From: Gallibacter intestinalis
GTDB lineage: Bacteria; Bacillota; Clostridia; Peptostreptococcales; Anaerovoracaceae
Assembly: GCF_014982745.1 (NCBI RefSeq)
Contig: NZ_JADCKA010000009.1
Span: forward strand, 1 to 64,000
DNA: 64,000 bases
Direction: 5' to 3'
A program made the position numbers and the translations under genes. The notes under the pieces are model-generated. The model made no database searches and was not told where the DNA came from. It saw only the letters and a list, made by a program, of their open reading frames with translations. This document shows positions 24,750 to 34,240 of the stretch, piece by piece. Position 1 is the stretch's first letter, and the number at the start of each line of letters is the position of its first letter.

Positions 24750-26468
24750 TTACATTCTTTCTGGCGCCTGAATACCTAAAAGTGCCAATCCGTTGCTAAT
24801 AGCAGTCTTTGTACATATTACCAACGCCAGTCTACTTACCGTTGCAGCTTCATCGTCTGTAACGATTCTCTCACTCTGATAGAATCTGTTAAATGCCTGA
24901 GCTATGTCAATTATATGTCTTGTTATAACCGACGGCTCATATTTATCTGCTGCTTCCTGTATAACTTCAGGCATTCTGTATATAAGCTTTGCTAGCTCAT
25001 ATGCGCTGTCTGAGCATATCAAAGAAGCATCAAAACCTTCCAACTTTTCGGCTTTTGCTGTCAGCTCTTCTCCAGCCTTTCTCATAAGAGAGCATGCTCT
25101 GGCATGAGTGTACTGAACATAAGGACCTGTTTCTCCCTCAAAGTTTAAAACCTTATCCCAGTCAAAAACATAGTCCTTGATTCTGTTGTTAGACAGTTCG
25201 TTAAACATAACTGCACCGATACCAACCTGTGCTGCGGTTTCGTCTATATTATCTGTGGCAACGCCCTTTTCCTCAATGATTTCACGGGTTTTTTCCACAG
25301 CTCTGTTCAGCACGTCCTCAAGGAATACAACTCTTCCCTTTCTCGTGGACATCACTCCGTCCTTAAGACTTACCATTCCGAACGGCACATGAACGCAGTC
25401 TCCTGCCCAATCGTAGCCTAAAAGCTCAACGATTTTAAACCACTGCTGGAAATGAAGATTCTGCTGAGAAGCCACCACATAGATATTTTTGTAAAAGTCG
25501 TAGTGTTCTTTTCTGTATACTGCAGCAGCAATATCCCTTGTAATATAAAGGGTAGAGCCATCCGACTTTGTAACCAGTGCAGGCGGCATCCCGTATTTTT
25601 CAAGATCAACAATCTGAGCGCCTTGAGACTCTTGCAAAAGTCCCTTTTCCTTAAGTTCATCTAAGATTCTCGGCATTTTATCCGAGTAAAAGGATTCTCC
25701 GGCATAGGAATCAAATTCAATACCCAGCATTTTATAAACCCTTGTGAACTCCTTAAGAGATTCATCTCTAAACCACTGCCAAAGTTCCGTTTCCTCCGGT
25801 TCGCCCTTTTCCAGTCTTGCGAATATATCCCTAGCTTCCTGTTCAAGAGATGGATCCTTTTCCGCTTCCTCATGGAACTTGGTATAGTAGCTGAGCAGTG
25901 TCTTTATAGGCTCCTTTTCCACATCTTCTCTATTGCCCCATCTTCTGTAGGCGCTTATCATCTTTCCAAACTGCGTACCATAATCTCCGAGATGGTTGAT
26001 TCTTACGGTGTTATATCCCAATTCATCAAAGATTTTATATATGGAATTTCCGATTACAGTGGACCTTATATGTCCTATATGGAAAGGCTTTGCTATATTA
26101 GGTGAAGAAAATTCCACAATAACGGTTTTTCCTTCTCCCTTATTACTCTTTGTGAAGTTTTCCTTCTTTTCGCCGACTTCCTTTACTATATCTCCCACAA
26201 ATCTTTCTCTTGAAAGATAAAAGTTGACATAGGCGTTTACATTTTCCACCTTTTCAAAGAGCCCGTCATTTGGAACTCCTGCCGCAATGTCTGCAGCTAT
26301 TAAAGGTGGTGCCTTTCTCAGAATTTTAGCCAGTCTAAAGCAAGGAAATGCATAATCTCCCATTTTTTCATCGGCAGGAATTTCTATCATCTGTTCTATT
26401 TCTTCTGCTGTAAGTCCGTCTATCAGCGGCGCCAAAATCTCCGCGATGGACTTCTTATAACTTGTCAT
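24750..26468 (-). CDS. argS: Arginyl-tRNA synthetase
   Basis: The 572-residue class I synthetase has the N-terminal Arg-tRNA additional domain, the HIGH motif in KPFHIGHIRSTVIGNSI, a KMSKS counterpart in MSTRKGRVV, and a C-terminal DALR anticodon-binding domain ending LGIQAPERM. It charges tRNA-Arg in the cytoplasm. Its start is directly adjacent to the stop of the DUF523 gene upstream, suggesting coupled translation. No T-box precedes it. Confidence 0.97.
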   Translation of the reverse strand: MTSYKKSIAEILAPLIDGLTAEEIEQMIEIPADEKMGDYAFPCFRLAKILRKAPPLIAADIAAGVPNDGLFEKVENVNAYVNFYLSRERFVGDIVKEVGEKKENFTKSNKGEGKTVIVEFSSPNIAKPFHIGHIRSTVIGNSIYKIFDELGYNTVRINHLGDYGTQFGKMISAYRRWGNREDVEKEPIKTLLSYYTKFHEEAEKDPSLEQEARDIFARLEKGEPEETELWQWFRDESLKEFTRVYKMLGIEFDSYAGESFYSDKMPRILDELKEKGLLQESQGAQIVDLEKYGMPPALVTKSDGSTLYITRDIAAAVYRKEHYDFYKNIYVVASQQNLHFQQWFKIVELLGYDWAGDCVHVPFGMVSLKDGVMSTRKGRVVFLEDVLNRAVEKTREIIEEKGVATDNIDETAAQVGIGAVMFNELSNNRIKDYVFDWDKVLNFEGETGPYVQYTHARACSLMRKAGEELTAKAEKLEGFDASLICSDSAYELAKLIYRMPEVIQEAADKYEPSVITRHIIDIAQAFNRFYQSERIVTDDEAATVSRLALVICTKTAISNGLALLGIQAPERM

Positions 26469-26903
26469 TTAAAACTTCTCCTTTTCGGTGTATATCTTTA
26501 TTCCATGTTCTCTGAGCGTCTTGGCAAAAATGCCTTCACCATCCACCATAGTTCCTGTAAATGTTCCGTCATAGACTTTATCTTTTCCGCAGGAAGGACT
26601 GTTGGATTTTAAAATCGCACCTTCGATTTCTTCACCGATAGACATGGCTGCCGCCACAGCTCTTATATAAGCGATTCTGGCTCCGTCCTCAAAGGCCTTT
26701 GTCACATCTTCGCCTTCTTCGTTTATTACGGCACCGTCCTTTATTTCCGATTTAGGTCTCGGAACAGACAGCTTACCCAAAGTTTCAGGACATACCATAC
26801 AAACAGTATGGTCTTCTGTTAATTCCTTTACCCAATCTGTAAGGTTATCATTTCCATCATATCTGCAAGGTTCTCCAAGCAGACACGCACTTACTATATA
26901 CAT
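26469..26903 (-). CDS. DUF523 family protein
   Basis: The 144-residue protein carries the DUF523 hallmarks: YIVSACLLGEPCRYDG, CPETLGKLSVPRP and SNSPSCG, whose conserved cysteines suggest metal or Fe-S binding or redox chemistry. The function is unknown. I chose the ATG at 26903, which follows AAGGAG; the longer frame from 26957 adds 18 residues without a binding site. It precedes argS with no gap. Confidence 0.8.
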   Translation of the reverse strand: MYIVSACLLGEPCRYDGNDNLTDWVKELTEDHTVCMVCPETLGKLSVPRPKSEIKDGAVINEEGEDVTKAFEDGARIAYIRAVAAAMSIGEEIEGAILKSNSPSCGKDKVYDGTFTGTMVDGEGIFAKTLREHGIKIYTEKEKF

Positions 26904-26990
26904 AACGCCACTCCTTTTCAATTTATATGCAGCTATAACTCCCTTTGCAATCTGCAATCACATTTAGACTAAATTATATTATATCACATA

Positions 26991-27524
26991 TTAAACCAGT
27001 TTATATTCGAAACATATAAGGTTTTCCAGTATTGCCTGTTCAAAAAAGAATTCCGTTATACCCACATATCTAAATCCCAGTTTTGTATAAAGCTTTGCAG
27101 CAGGTTCATTAAATTCATATGTGTCCAATCTCATGGCCTTGCAGCCTAGTTTTCGCCCATGCTCCAGAGCAAAATCCACGAACTCCTTTCCCAGACCCTT
27201 GCCCTGTTGATTTATATCAATACAAAGAGTATGAATCACGATAATTTCATCGCCTTCTCCCGGAAACTCCCAATCCAGTTTTGCATATTCCTCCGGCTGA
27301 ATGTGATTAAGCACATAGCTTCCCACAATCTCACCATCCATTTCGCCCACATATATAGTTCCCGCTTCCAGCCCGGCCCTGGCATTTTTTTCCGTAGGAT
27401 AGACACCTTTTATCCAGTTTGTTTTTGTTCCATGTTCCGCTTCATAGTCCAAAAAATCTTCGTAAATTTCAACTATCCTGGCTATGTCCTCTTTACGGCC
27501 TTTTCGCACTGTCAAATTTGCCAT
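26991..27524 (-). CDS. GNAT-family N-acetyltransferase
   Basis: The 177-residue protein shows the GNAT core: IVIHTLCIDINQQGKGLG, whose QGKGLG loop binds the acetyl-CoA pyrophosphate, followed by GCKAMRLDTYEFNEPAAKLY and LGFRYVG. The substrate cannot be predicted. It lies between mutS2 and the DUF523-argS pair, with a 27-base gap after mutS2. Confidence 0.82.
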   Translation of the reverse strand: MANLTVRKGRKEDIARIVEIYEDFLDYEAEHGTKTNWIKGVYPTEKNARAGLEAGTIYVGEMDGEIVGSYVLNHIQPEEYAKLDWEFPGEGDEIIVIHTLCIDINQQGKGLGKEFVDFALEHGRKLGCKAMRLDTYEFNEPAAKLYTKLGFRYVGITEFFFEQAILENLICFEYKLV

Positions 27525-27551
27525 ACTTGCATACCTTTCCTTTCGACCGGC

Positions 27552-29936
27552 TTATTTTAAAGTTACTACAGTAACTCCGTCTCCACCTTCATCGAAATTT
27601 CCTTTTCTAAAGGATTTGACCTGCGGATGTTTTTTAAGCATGGAATGGATACCGTTCTTAAGTATTCCTTCTCCTCTGCCATGAATTATCGTAACCTCCG
27701 ACAGATGCGCCATAAAGGCATCATCTATATATTTTGCCACATTGGCCAAAGCATCATCGAGATTCTGCCCCTGAACATTTATCGTAGGCGATACGCTCAC
27801 AGACTTGGATCTGTACAGTCCAGCATATGTGCTTTTGCCGGTTTTAGGCTTTGGCTTTTTCTTTTTTCTTGTACCGTCAATAATAAGTTTAAGATTTTCG
27901 GCCTTGCATTTCATTTTCATAATGCCCACCTGAACGGTTATTTCACCGCGACTGTCTGGAAGCGCAATTACTTCTCCATTCTGTCCTATGGTGAGCACCT
28001 TTACCCTATCGCCAACCTTTATGTCATCTAAAGAAACAGGATCGTTATTTTCTTCAATGCGTATAGTTTCCTTATATCTTCCTGCCGCATCTCTTATCAT
28101 CTTTCTCGAACGGTCCATACGCCTGTTTCTCTCACTTCTGTCTTCAAGTCTATCCAGTTCCTTAAGCTCTTCCCTTACCGTTTCACTAACCTCTTTAGCA
28201 TCGGCAATAATGGCCCTGGCCTCTTCCTTGGCGCTGTTTATCATCTTTTCTCTGCGGGCACTTTCCCTTTCAGCCCTTTTATCCATTTCTTCCTTAAGGC
28301 TTCTGGCTTCCTCCCTTTCAATGCGCGCCTGCTCCAGTTCCTCTCTGGCAGCTTTCCTATCGGATTCTATTGCCTCTAAAACTGCTTCAAACTGAATATC
28401 TCCGCCTTCCAAAAGGCCTCTTGACCTTTCGATGATTTCTTCGGAAAGCCCCAGTTTTCTTGAAATTTCAAAGGCGTTGGATTTGCCTGGGATGCCTATG
28501 GAAAGCCTGTATGTAGGACTTAAAGTTTCCACATCGAATTCCATGGAAGCGTTTTCCACACCCTCCGTCTGCAGAGCATATTTTTTAAGTTCCGTATAAT
28601 GGGTCGTAGCCATCATCTTTGCTCCCTTGGCCTTTAATGTTTCCAGAATGGAAATTGCCAAAGCAGCACCCTCAGTGGGATCTGTGCCGGCTCCCAGTTC
28701 GTCTAAAAGCACCAAGGTGTTTTCAGAAGCCCTATCAACAATTTCCACTATATTTTTCATATGAGAGGAAAAAGTAGAAAGACTTTGCTCTATGCTTTGT
28801 TCATCACCTATATCTGCAAAAACGTCCTCGTAAACGGGAATTTTGCTTCCGTCATTTGCAGGAATATGAAGACCGCTTTGAGCCATAAGGCTCAAAAGGC
28901 CTGCAGTTTTCAAAGTGACAGTCTTACCTCCAGTATTCGGCCCTGTAACCACTAATACATTATATTTTTCACCCAGAATTATATCCACTGGTACCGCTTT
29001 GCTCTGATCGAGAAGCGGATGTCTTGCTTTCTTTAGTTCCAAAACTCCGTCTGCTGAAATCCTTGGATACCCTGCTTTCTGGATATTTGCCAGCTTACCC
29101 TTTGCCATTATAAAATCCAGATGCAGCATAATCTGAAGATTGTTTTTAAGCATGGAAGCTCCTTCCGCAACTCTGGAAGAAAACTCCGCCAAAATTCTTT
29201 CAACCTCAGCTTTTTCCTCTGCCTCAAGCTCTCTGAGCTCATTATTCATGGTAACAATAACCTGTGGTTCAATAAACAGAGTCGCACCGGATGAACTCTG
29301 GTCATGGATAATTCCCGGGAATTTACCTCTGTGTTCCTGCTTTACCGGTATAACATATCTGCCATCTCTTACCGTAACAATGGAATCCTGCAGCATGCTC
29401 TGATTGTCAGATCTGCTTATTATCTGATTTATTCTGTTTTTAATGGCTTCATTTTGGCGCACAATATTTCTTCTGATATTTTTAAGATCCACAGAAGCGT
29501 TATCACTTAACATATCCTCCGACTCTATAGATCTATCCAAATCATCTGCTAAGCTCGCAAATGTCTCTAGCAGTTCCGTCTGGGAAATAATCATCGGAAG
29601 CTCAGGCACATCACCTTTCATATACGATTTAACCGCCGTAGCCACTTTAATATCATACAAAATATGCAGCAGTTGACGGATTGTCAGCGTACCGCCTTTT
29701 TCTGCCAACACAACGCTTTCCCTTATATCATAAAAATTCCCAAGAGGAAGGGCTCCTTTATAGGTTATGAGCCTTACGGCTTCATCTGTCTCTGCCAGAG
29801 CTGTCTCTATCTCTCTTGGGTCGGAAAAAGGCTTCAGCTCCGAAATGGCATCTCTTGTCATACCGGAGCCCGCCTGCGCCTTTAAAAGCCCTATGATCTT
29901 ATCGTATTCAAGAACCTTCAAAGCTTTTTCGTTCAT
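27552..29936 (-). CDS. mutS2: Endonuclease MutS2 (RqcU)
   Basis: The 794-residue protein has MutS-type core and clamp helices, an ABC ATPase with Walker A GPNTGGKTVTLKT and Walker B LVLLDELGAGTDPTE, a long charged coiled coil, a KOW-like strand region (VGDRVKVLTIGQNGEV) and a C-terminal Smr nuclease domain with TIIHGRGEGILK. MutS2 suppresses homologous recombination and, as RqcU in Bacillus, splits collided ribosomes. Its partner in ribosome quality control, RqcP, is encoded at 2592. It follows zapA with no gap, as in Bacillus. Confidence 0.95.
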   Translation of the reverse strand: MNEKALKVLEYDKIIGLLKAQAGSGMTRDAISELKPFSDPREIETALAETDEAVRLITYKGALPLGNFYDIRESVVLAEKGGTLTIRQLLHILYDIKVATAVKSYMKGDVPELPMIISQTELLETFASLADDLDRSIESEDMLSDNASVDLKNIRRNIVRQNEAIKNRINQIISRSDNQSMLQDSIVTVRDGRYVIPVKQEHRGKFPGIIHDQSSSGATLFIEPQVIVTMNNELRELEAEEKAEVERILAEFSSRVAEGASMLKNNLQIMLHLDFIMAKGKLANIQKAGYPRISADGVLELKKARHPLLDQSKAVPVDIILGEKYNVLVVTGPNTGGKTVTLKTAGLLSLMAQSGLHIPANDGSKIPVYEDVFADIGDEQSIEQSLSTFSSHMKNIVEIVDRASENTLVLLDELGAGTDPTEGAALAISILETLKAKGAKMMATTHYTELKKYALQTEGVENASMEFDVETLSPTYRLSIGIPGKSNAFEISRKLGLSEEIIERSRGLLEGGDIQFEAVLEAIESDRKAAREELEQARIEREEARSLKEEMDKRAERESARREKMINSAKEEARAIIADAKEVSETVREELKELDRLEDRSERNRRMDRSRKMIRDAAGRYKETIRIEENNDPVSLDDIKVGDRVKVLTIGQNGEVIALPDSRGEITVQVGIMKMKCKAENLKLIIDGTRKKKKPKPKTGKSTYAGLYRSKSVSVSPTINVQGQNLDDALANVAKYIDDAFMAHLSEVTIIHGRGEGILKNGIHSMLKKHPQVKSFRKGNFDEGGDGVTVVTLK

Positions 29937-30494
29937 TTATTTCATCCCGCCTCTTAATTTCTCAAGTTCACTTTTGATTCGTATGTTTTCCATCTGTAAA
30001 TCAAAGAAGTTATTTTCAAGGTCTTTATATCTAGCTTCAGCTTCCGCCAGCTTCTTTTGAACTCCCTTTTGGATTTCCTCCTGAATGGAGCCCTGTCCTT
30101 GAATAATCTTTTCAACTTCCTTTTCCTTTGCCTGAAGCTTCGCAGTCAGCTGTTCCTTCTGCTTCTGGATGGCAGCATTTTCCTCTTTGTACTCCAGGAA
30201 ATTCTTTTTTGCTTCATCCCAAAGCTGTATATAATGCTGAGTATCTCCTTCTAGCTGCTCAGCTATTTTCTTTGTCTCTTCCAACTCGTCTTTACAAGCA
30301 AAATACTCGTTGGCAATGTTTACCGCAGACAAAACAGCCATCGACGATGACGGTAACGCGTTTCCCGTCGCCTCTTCAATCTCTCTCATCTTGTTATCCA
30401 CCCAGGATGCCACCTGTATCATTCTGTCTTGAGACTCATCCCCTGAGATGGTATATTCCTGACCGAAAATATTTACCGTTACTCTGTTGCTCAT
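29937..30494 (-). CDS. zapA: Cell division protein ZapA with extended coiled coil
   Basis: The N-terminal 75 residues match ZapA: VTVNIFGQEYTISGDES, the globular domain that promotes FtsZ bundling, then SSMAVLSAVNIANEYF. The remaining 110 residues form a long coiled coil, so at 185 residues the protein is about twice the usual ZapA length. This extended form is common in Clostridia next to mutS2. ZapA localises to the Z-ring early in division. The gene is directly coupled to mutS2. Confidence 0.88.
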   Translation of the reverse strand: MSNRVTVNIFGQEYTISGDESQDRMIQVASWVDNKMREIEEATGNALPSSSMAVLSAVNIANEYFACKDELEETKKIAEQLEGDTQHYIQLWDEAKKNFLEYKEENAAIQKQKEQLTAKLQAKEKEVEKIIQGQGSIQEEIQKGVQKKLAEAEARYKDLENNFFDLQMENIRIKSELEKLRGGMK

Positions 30495-30514
30495 GGTTTC
30501 CTCCTAAATTACCC

Positions 30515-31270
30515 TTAAGCCTCTTTTGAAGCAAATTCTTCCAAGGTTTCAAAATGTATTTCGCAGCAAGCTCCTTTGCTTATTCCGAATCTTTCTGCTA
30601 CATCAGAATGAATCTCACCCATAATACCGATTTCAATCTGTTCCTCTGCAGTCATGCCAGAAAGAGCTGCAACCAGATCCTTCATAATCTGAAGTTCTGC
30701 TTCGCCAAATTCGTTACCTGCGTTATTTACCTTTTCCTCAAGTTCTGCCATCTTCTCTTTTCCGTTATTTTCATCGCCGATGTCCAGAATGATTCTTACA
30801 CATTTTTTCGGATTATATACTCCATATTCAGCTTCCGGTTCAAATATGACATTTTCAATTCCTAAATTGCTAAGGAAATTTTCAATCATTTCTTTAAGAA
30901 TCGTAAAACTATCTCCGCCGCCACAGATTCCAATAGTAAGATCCTCTGATTCCTCTGGAAATCCATTGTTTTCGCTTCTAGTCATGCTCGGCATAAATGT
31001 ACTTCCGATCTCATAGTATCTAAGGCTTCTCATGCCTCCGAGGCAGTTTCTGCCCAGCATATCCAACATTCCTGGAGTCAATATAGTTCTCAAAGCCACA
31101 GGCTCCTCTCCCTGAGAGCCTTCTAGCCTAACAGCCTCCCTTTCCCAGGAGTCCTCATCTATACCCGCATCGTCCAAAATGCTGTTATTTATAAACAGGG
31201 AAGTTTTAATCTCTTCCGCTCCCATTTCCTCAAGAATATTCTTTACAATATTTTTAAAATTATCCTGCAT
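30515..31270 (-). CDS. Orphan PheT-like (phenylalanyl-tRNA synthetase beta, core-domain) protein
   Basis: The 251-residue protein resembles part of the PheRS beta subunit: LRTILTPGMLDMLGRN, YYEIGSTFMP and DLTIGICGGGDSFTILKEMI correspond to the catalytic-like B6/B7 region. The tRNA-binding, B3/B4 editing and anticodon-binding parts are absent. It sits between the SpoU gene and zapA, exactly where other Firmicutes have pheS-pheT. No pheS is present. The frame is intact with normal spacing to its neighbours. It could be a remnant after pheST moved elsewhere, or a repurposed domain. Confidence 0.65.
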   Translation of the reverse strand: MQDNFKNIVKNILEEMGAEEIKTSLFINNSILDDAGIDEDSWEREAVRLEGSQGEEPVALRTILTPGMLDMLGRNCLGGMRSLRYYEIGSTFMPSMTRSENNGFPEESEDLTIGICGGGDSFTILKEMIENFLSNLGIENVIFEPEAEYGVYNPKKCVRIILDIGDENNGKEKMAELEEKVNNAGNEFGEAELQIMKDLVAALSGMTAEEQIEIGIMGEIHSDVAERFGISKGACCEIHFETLEEFASKEA

Positions 31271-31272
31271 AG

Positions 31273-32058
31273 TTATCTCTTATCTCTCCTTGATTGATAC
31301 ATAAGTATTCCAGCTGCCACCGCTGCATTAAGCGAATCTATACTGCCGCTCATAGGAATCTTAACATTTATATCCGTGTTTTTCTCAAATTCTTCGCTCA
31401 TGCCGTTGCCTTCATTTCCTATGACAATAGCAGTATCCTTGGAAAGGTCTGCATCGTAATAATACAGGTCAGTATTTAATGCCGTCCCTACGATGGTCTT
31501 TCCATATTTTTTCAGCATATCCACGGTTTCAGTGGCAGACTCCGCAAAATATATCGGAAGTCGCATAATCGAGCCAGCTGCCGCTCTTACCACCTTAGGA
31601 GAATATATATCCCCCGTACCCTTTACAGATATTACACCGCCGTATCCTGCAGCATCTGCGGTTCTTATAATTGTGCCAATATTGCCCGGATCCTGAAGTC
31701 TGTCAAGAACTATGATATTTCCCTGTCCTTCTTCTCTTTCCGAAACTGCACCTATAAAGGTTTCCCAATTAAAGGTCTTTTTACGCACTACAGCCAATAC
31801 CCCTTGACTGGTTTCCGTATGGGCTATATTTTCAAACAATCTGTTATCAAACAGCACCGCATTAGTTTCATAACCGCTTATGTTTTCAGCATGATCTGTT
31901 TCTGCTATGACAATCTCCGCCATGCCTGCCTTGCAGGCCTCTCTTACCAGCTTTTCACCTTCTACCAAATATAGGCCCGTGGCATCTCTATGTTTTTTTG
32001 TGCCTAACGCTTTACATTGCTTATATATTCTGTTGTCTTTAGATGTAATGACCTTCAT
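31273..32058 (-). CDS. SpoU-family RNA methyltransferase (TrmH type)
   Basis: The protein (261 residues from the chosen ATG) has an N-terminal SpoU substrate-binding domain and a C-terminal SPOUT knot with VLDRLQDPGNIGTIIRTADA, IVIGNEGNGMS and IPMSGSIDSLNAAVAAG. These are the motifs of 2'-O-ribose methyltransferases acting on rRNA or tRNA. The ATG at 32058 follows AAAGG by ten bases; a longer frame starts inside the ftsZ terminator and is unlikely. It heads the PheT-like, zapA and mutS2 operon, matching Bacillus ysgA. Confidence 0.88.
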   Translation of the reverse strand: MKVITSKDNRIYKQCKALGTKKHRDATGLYLVEGEKLVREACKAGMAEIVIAETDHAENISGYETNAVLFDNRLFENIAHTETSQGVLAVVRKKTFNWETFIGAVSEREEGQGNIIVLDRLQDPGNIGTIIRTADAAGYGGVISVKGTGDIYSPKVVRAAAGSIMRLPIYFAESATETVDMLKKYGKTIVGTALNTDLYYYDADLSKDTAIVIGNEGNGMSEEFEKNTDINVKIPMSGSIDSLNAAVAAGILMYQSRRDKR

Positions 32059-32079
32059 GGAATATAAGCCTTTCTTTTT

Positions 32080-32113
32080 AAAAGAAAAGCCGGTGAAAAT
32101 TACCGGCTTTTTT
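32080..32113 (-). terminator. Terminator of ftsZ and the dcw cluster
   Basis: AAAGCCGGT (minus strand) pairs with ACCGGCTTT across a seven-base loop and is followed by TTTTCTTTT. It lies eleven bases after the ftsZ stop codon. Confidence 0.85.
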
Positions 32114-32123
32114 AACAAGTTAT

Positions 32124-33272
32124 TTATTTAAGGAATGACGGTACTTCGAAATCTGATGGCACTGTATCGGATTCCAGATCCTTAAGTACATCGCTTAATG
32201 TCTGCTTTTTAGGTGTTCCGTCTTCAAAAGTGTCCTTGTCTGTGTTTTCGCCTTCTGTATCGTCACCTTCTTCGTCGAATTTGCGTACGTCTGAATAATT
32301 ACCCGGCTGATTTTCGAAGCCTGTAGCGATAACAGTAATCTTCATTTCGTCCTTTAACTCTTCCTTTACGGAAGTTCCGAATATGATGATTGCATCCTTA
32401 TCCGCAACATTCTGTATCTGGTTGGCAGCCTCGTTTACATCTAGCATTCCCATTTCGTATCCGCCTGCGATATTTAAGAGTATCGCTTTTGCTCCGGCAA
32501 CGGTAGTTTCCAGCAGAGGGCTTTCCACGGCATTCTTAACCGCATCCTGCACTTTGTTTTCGCCTTTTCCTACACCTATACCCATATGAGCAACGCCTCT
32601 GTCTCTCATTACAGTCTGTACGTCGGCAAAGTCAGCGTTAATCAAGCTGTTATCTCCGATAAGCTCAGTAATTGACTGAACACCCTGCTTGAGGATTTCA
32701 TCTGCCATTTTAAGAGCATCAACCATTGAAGTATTAGGCTCTGCTATATCAAGCAACTTATCGTTTGGAACTATAACTATGGAGTCAACAAACTTCTTAA
32801 GGAATTTTATACCCATTTCGGCATGTTCAGATCTTCTTCTGCCTTCAAAGGTAAACGGTCTTGTCACAACTCCCACTGTAAGTATTCCCATATCCTTGGC
32901 AACCTTTGCAATGATAGGAGCAGCACCTGTACCTGTTCCGCCTCCCATACCTGCTGTAACAAATACCATATCGGCTCCGCTGATATGTCTTGTTATATCT
33001 TCGATATTTTCCTCTGCAGAACGCTGTCCAACTTCAGGATTTCCTCCGGCACCAAGACCCTTTGTAAGCTTTTCACCGATCTGAATCTTAGCTTCTGCTT
33101 TGCATACATCCAAATCCTGTTTATCTGTATTTATAGCAATGAAGTTTACATTTTTAAGATCTGCCTCAATCATTCTGTTTACTGCGTTGCATCCGCCACC
33201 TCCGACACCTACAACTATGATCTTGGCCTTGCCTTCATTGTTGATTTCAAAGTCCAAAAAATTTGCTCCCAT
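32124..33272 (-). CDS. ftsZ: Cell division protein FtsZ
   Basis: The 382-residue tubulin homologue has the GTP-binding [14 protein letters not shown] and the signature [13 protein letters not shown], the synergy-loop region [15 protein letters not shown], a variable acidic linker and the conserved tail SDFEVPSFL that recruits FtsA, SepF or ZipA-like partners. It forms the Z-ring at midcell. CGGAGG precedes the ATG and a TATAAT lies in the 112-bp gap after divIB, so it probably has a private promoter. It is the last gene of dcw; ftsA is absent here. Confidence 0.98.
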   Translation of the reverse strand: MGANFLDFEINNEGKAKIIVVGVGGGGCNAVNRMIEADLKNVNFIAINTDKQDLDVCKAEAKIQIGEKLTKGLGAGGNPEVGQRSAEENIEDITRHISGADMVFVTAGMGGGTGTGAAPIIAKVAKDMGILTVGVVTRPFTFEGRRRSEHAEMGIKFLKKFVDSIVIVPNDKLLDIAEPNTSMVDALKMADEILKQGVQSITELIGDNSLINADFADVQTVMRDRGVAHMGIGVGKGENKVQDAVKNAVESPLLETTVAGAKAILLNIAGGYEMGMLDVNEAANQIQNVADKDAIIIFGTSVKEELKDEMKITVIATGFENQPGNYSDVRKFDEEGDDTEGENTDKDTFEDGTPKKQTLSDVLKDLESDTVPSDFEVPSFLK

Positions 33273-33384
33273 TTATGTAATCCTCCGGTAAATTATCTTT
33301 TTTACAATATGTATTGATTATATCATAATTACATCGAATATTGTAGTATATATTGTAGCAATTCTCTAAAATATTATCTAAAAA

Positions 33385-34239
33385 TTATTCAAAAGTCGGG
33401 CTAAATGAGCAATAGCCTTTCTTTTCCACGGTTACTGTTCCTCGCTTTATTTTTCTTCCGTAAAGATCTGACAAAACACCCTTAAGATCTCCGTTATCTA
33501 TAATCTTAATCAGCTCATCATATGTGCATTTAACATAAAGTCTATCATACACATTGCAGACCACTTCTTTCTCGCCCACGGAGACACTCTTAAAGAACAA
33601 GTCTGCAGCATTTGCTTTTTGTATTATCTCAACTGACTGTTGGTAGATTTCCGCTTCTTTCGGCTCTACTTCTTCACCGCTGTCCATTTTTTTAATGGTT
33701 ATCCCATTTATTTCCGTCACCTGTGGCTGTGAATCCACAAGGCCTATGACAATGCCCTGCGCATCTAATACCACATATTTCTCGCCATATGGAAGGGTCA
33801 TGGCTGCCGTTCTCTCTGCCACATTTATGGTAAGAGTTCCCGGAAGCTGTCTGTCTATTGTCACATCTCCGTAAAGAGGACTCTTTTCCTGCATTTTCTT
33901 CACTATCTGCCTTTTATTCATAAAAAAGATATTGTCTCCGGTCTTTATGCCCGAATCCTCTATGGCAGTTTCCACAGCAATATTAACATTGCCCTCTACT
34001 TTTATTTCCGTAATATCAAATCTGGATGAAGACATCACAAGAAAAGCTGCTCCGACTATTATTATCAGTATAAAAAACTTTAAGAGATAATGTTTTTTCT
34101 TTCTCTTTTTTCGTCTTTGAGGTCTGAGCTGCTCTTCCTCCGGCTGCACAATGGAATCCTCCGTTGTATCCGATTCCTGCTGCACATTCGTCATCGTATC
34201 AGTTGTAAGTTCCGGGTTCAACTCCCTTTCCTCTGCCAT
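33385..34239 (-). CDS. divIB: Cell division protein FtsQ/DivIB
   Basis: The 284-residue protein has an N-terminal cytoplasmic tail rich in Glu, Gln, Arg and Lys, one membrane segment (about 52-68), a POTRA domain (FDITEIKVEGNVNIAVET, GDNIFFMNKRQIVKKM) and an FtsQ/DivIB beta domain (ERTAAMTLPYGEKYVVLDAQG). It joins DivIC and FtsL in the divisome and regulates septal synthesis. It starts one base after murG and precedes ftsZ, its normal place. Confidence 0.93.
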   Translation of the reverse strand: MAEERELNPELTTDTMTNVQQESDTTEDSIVQPEEEQLRPQRRKKRKKKHYLLKFFILIIIVGAAFLVMSSSRFDITEIKVEGNVNIAVETAIEDSGIKTGDNIFFMNKRQIVKKMQEKSPLYGDVTIDRQLPGTLTINVAERTAAMTLPYGEKYVVLDAQGIVIGLVDSQPQVTEINGITIKKMDSGEEVEPKEAEIYQQSVEIIQKANAADLFFKSVSVGEKEVVCNVYDRLYVKCTYDELIKIIDNGDLKGVLSDLYGRKIKRGTVTVEKKGYCSFSPTFE

Positions 34240-34240
34240 T

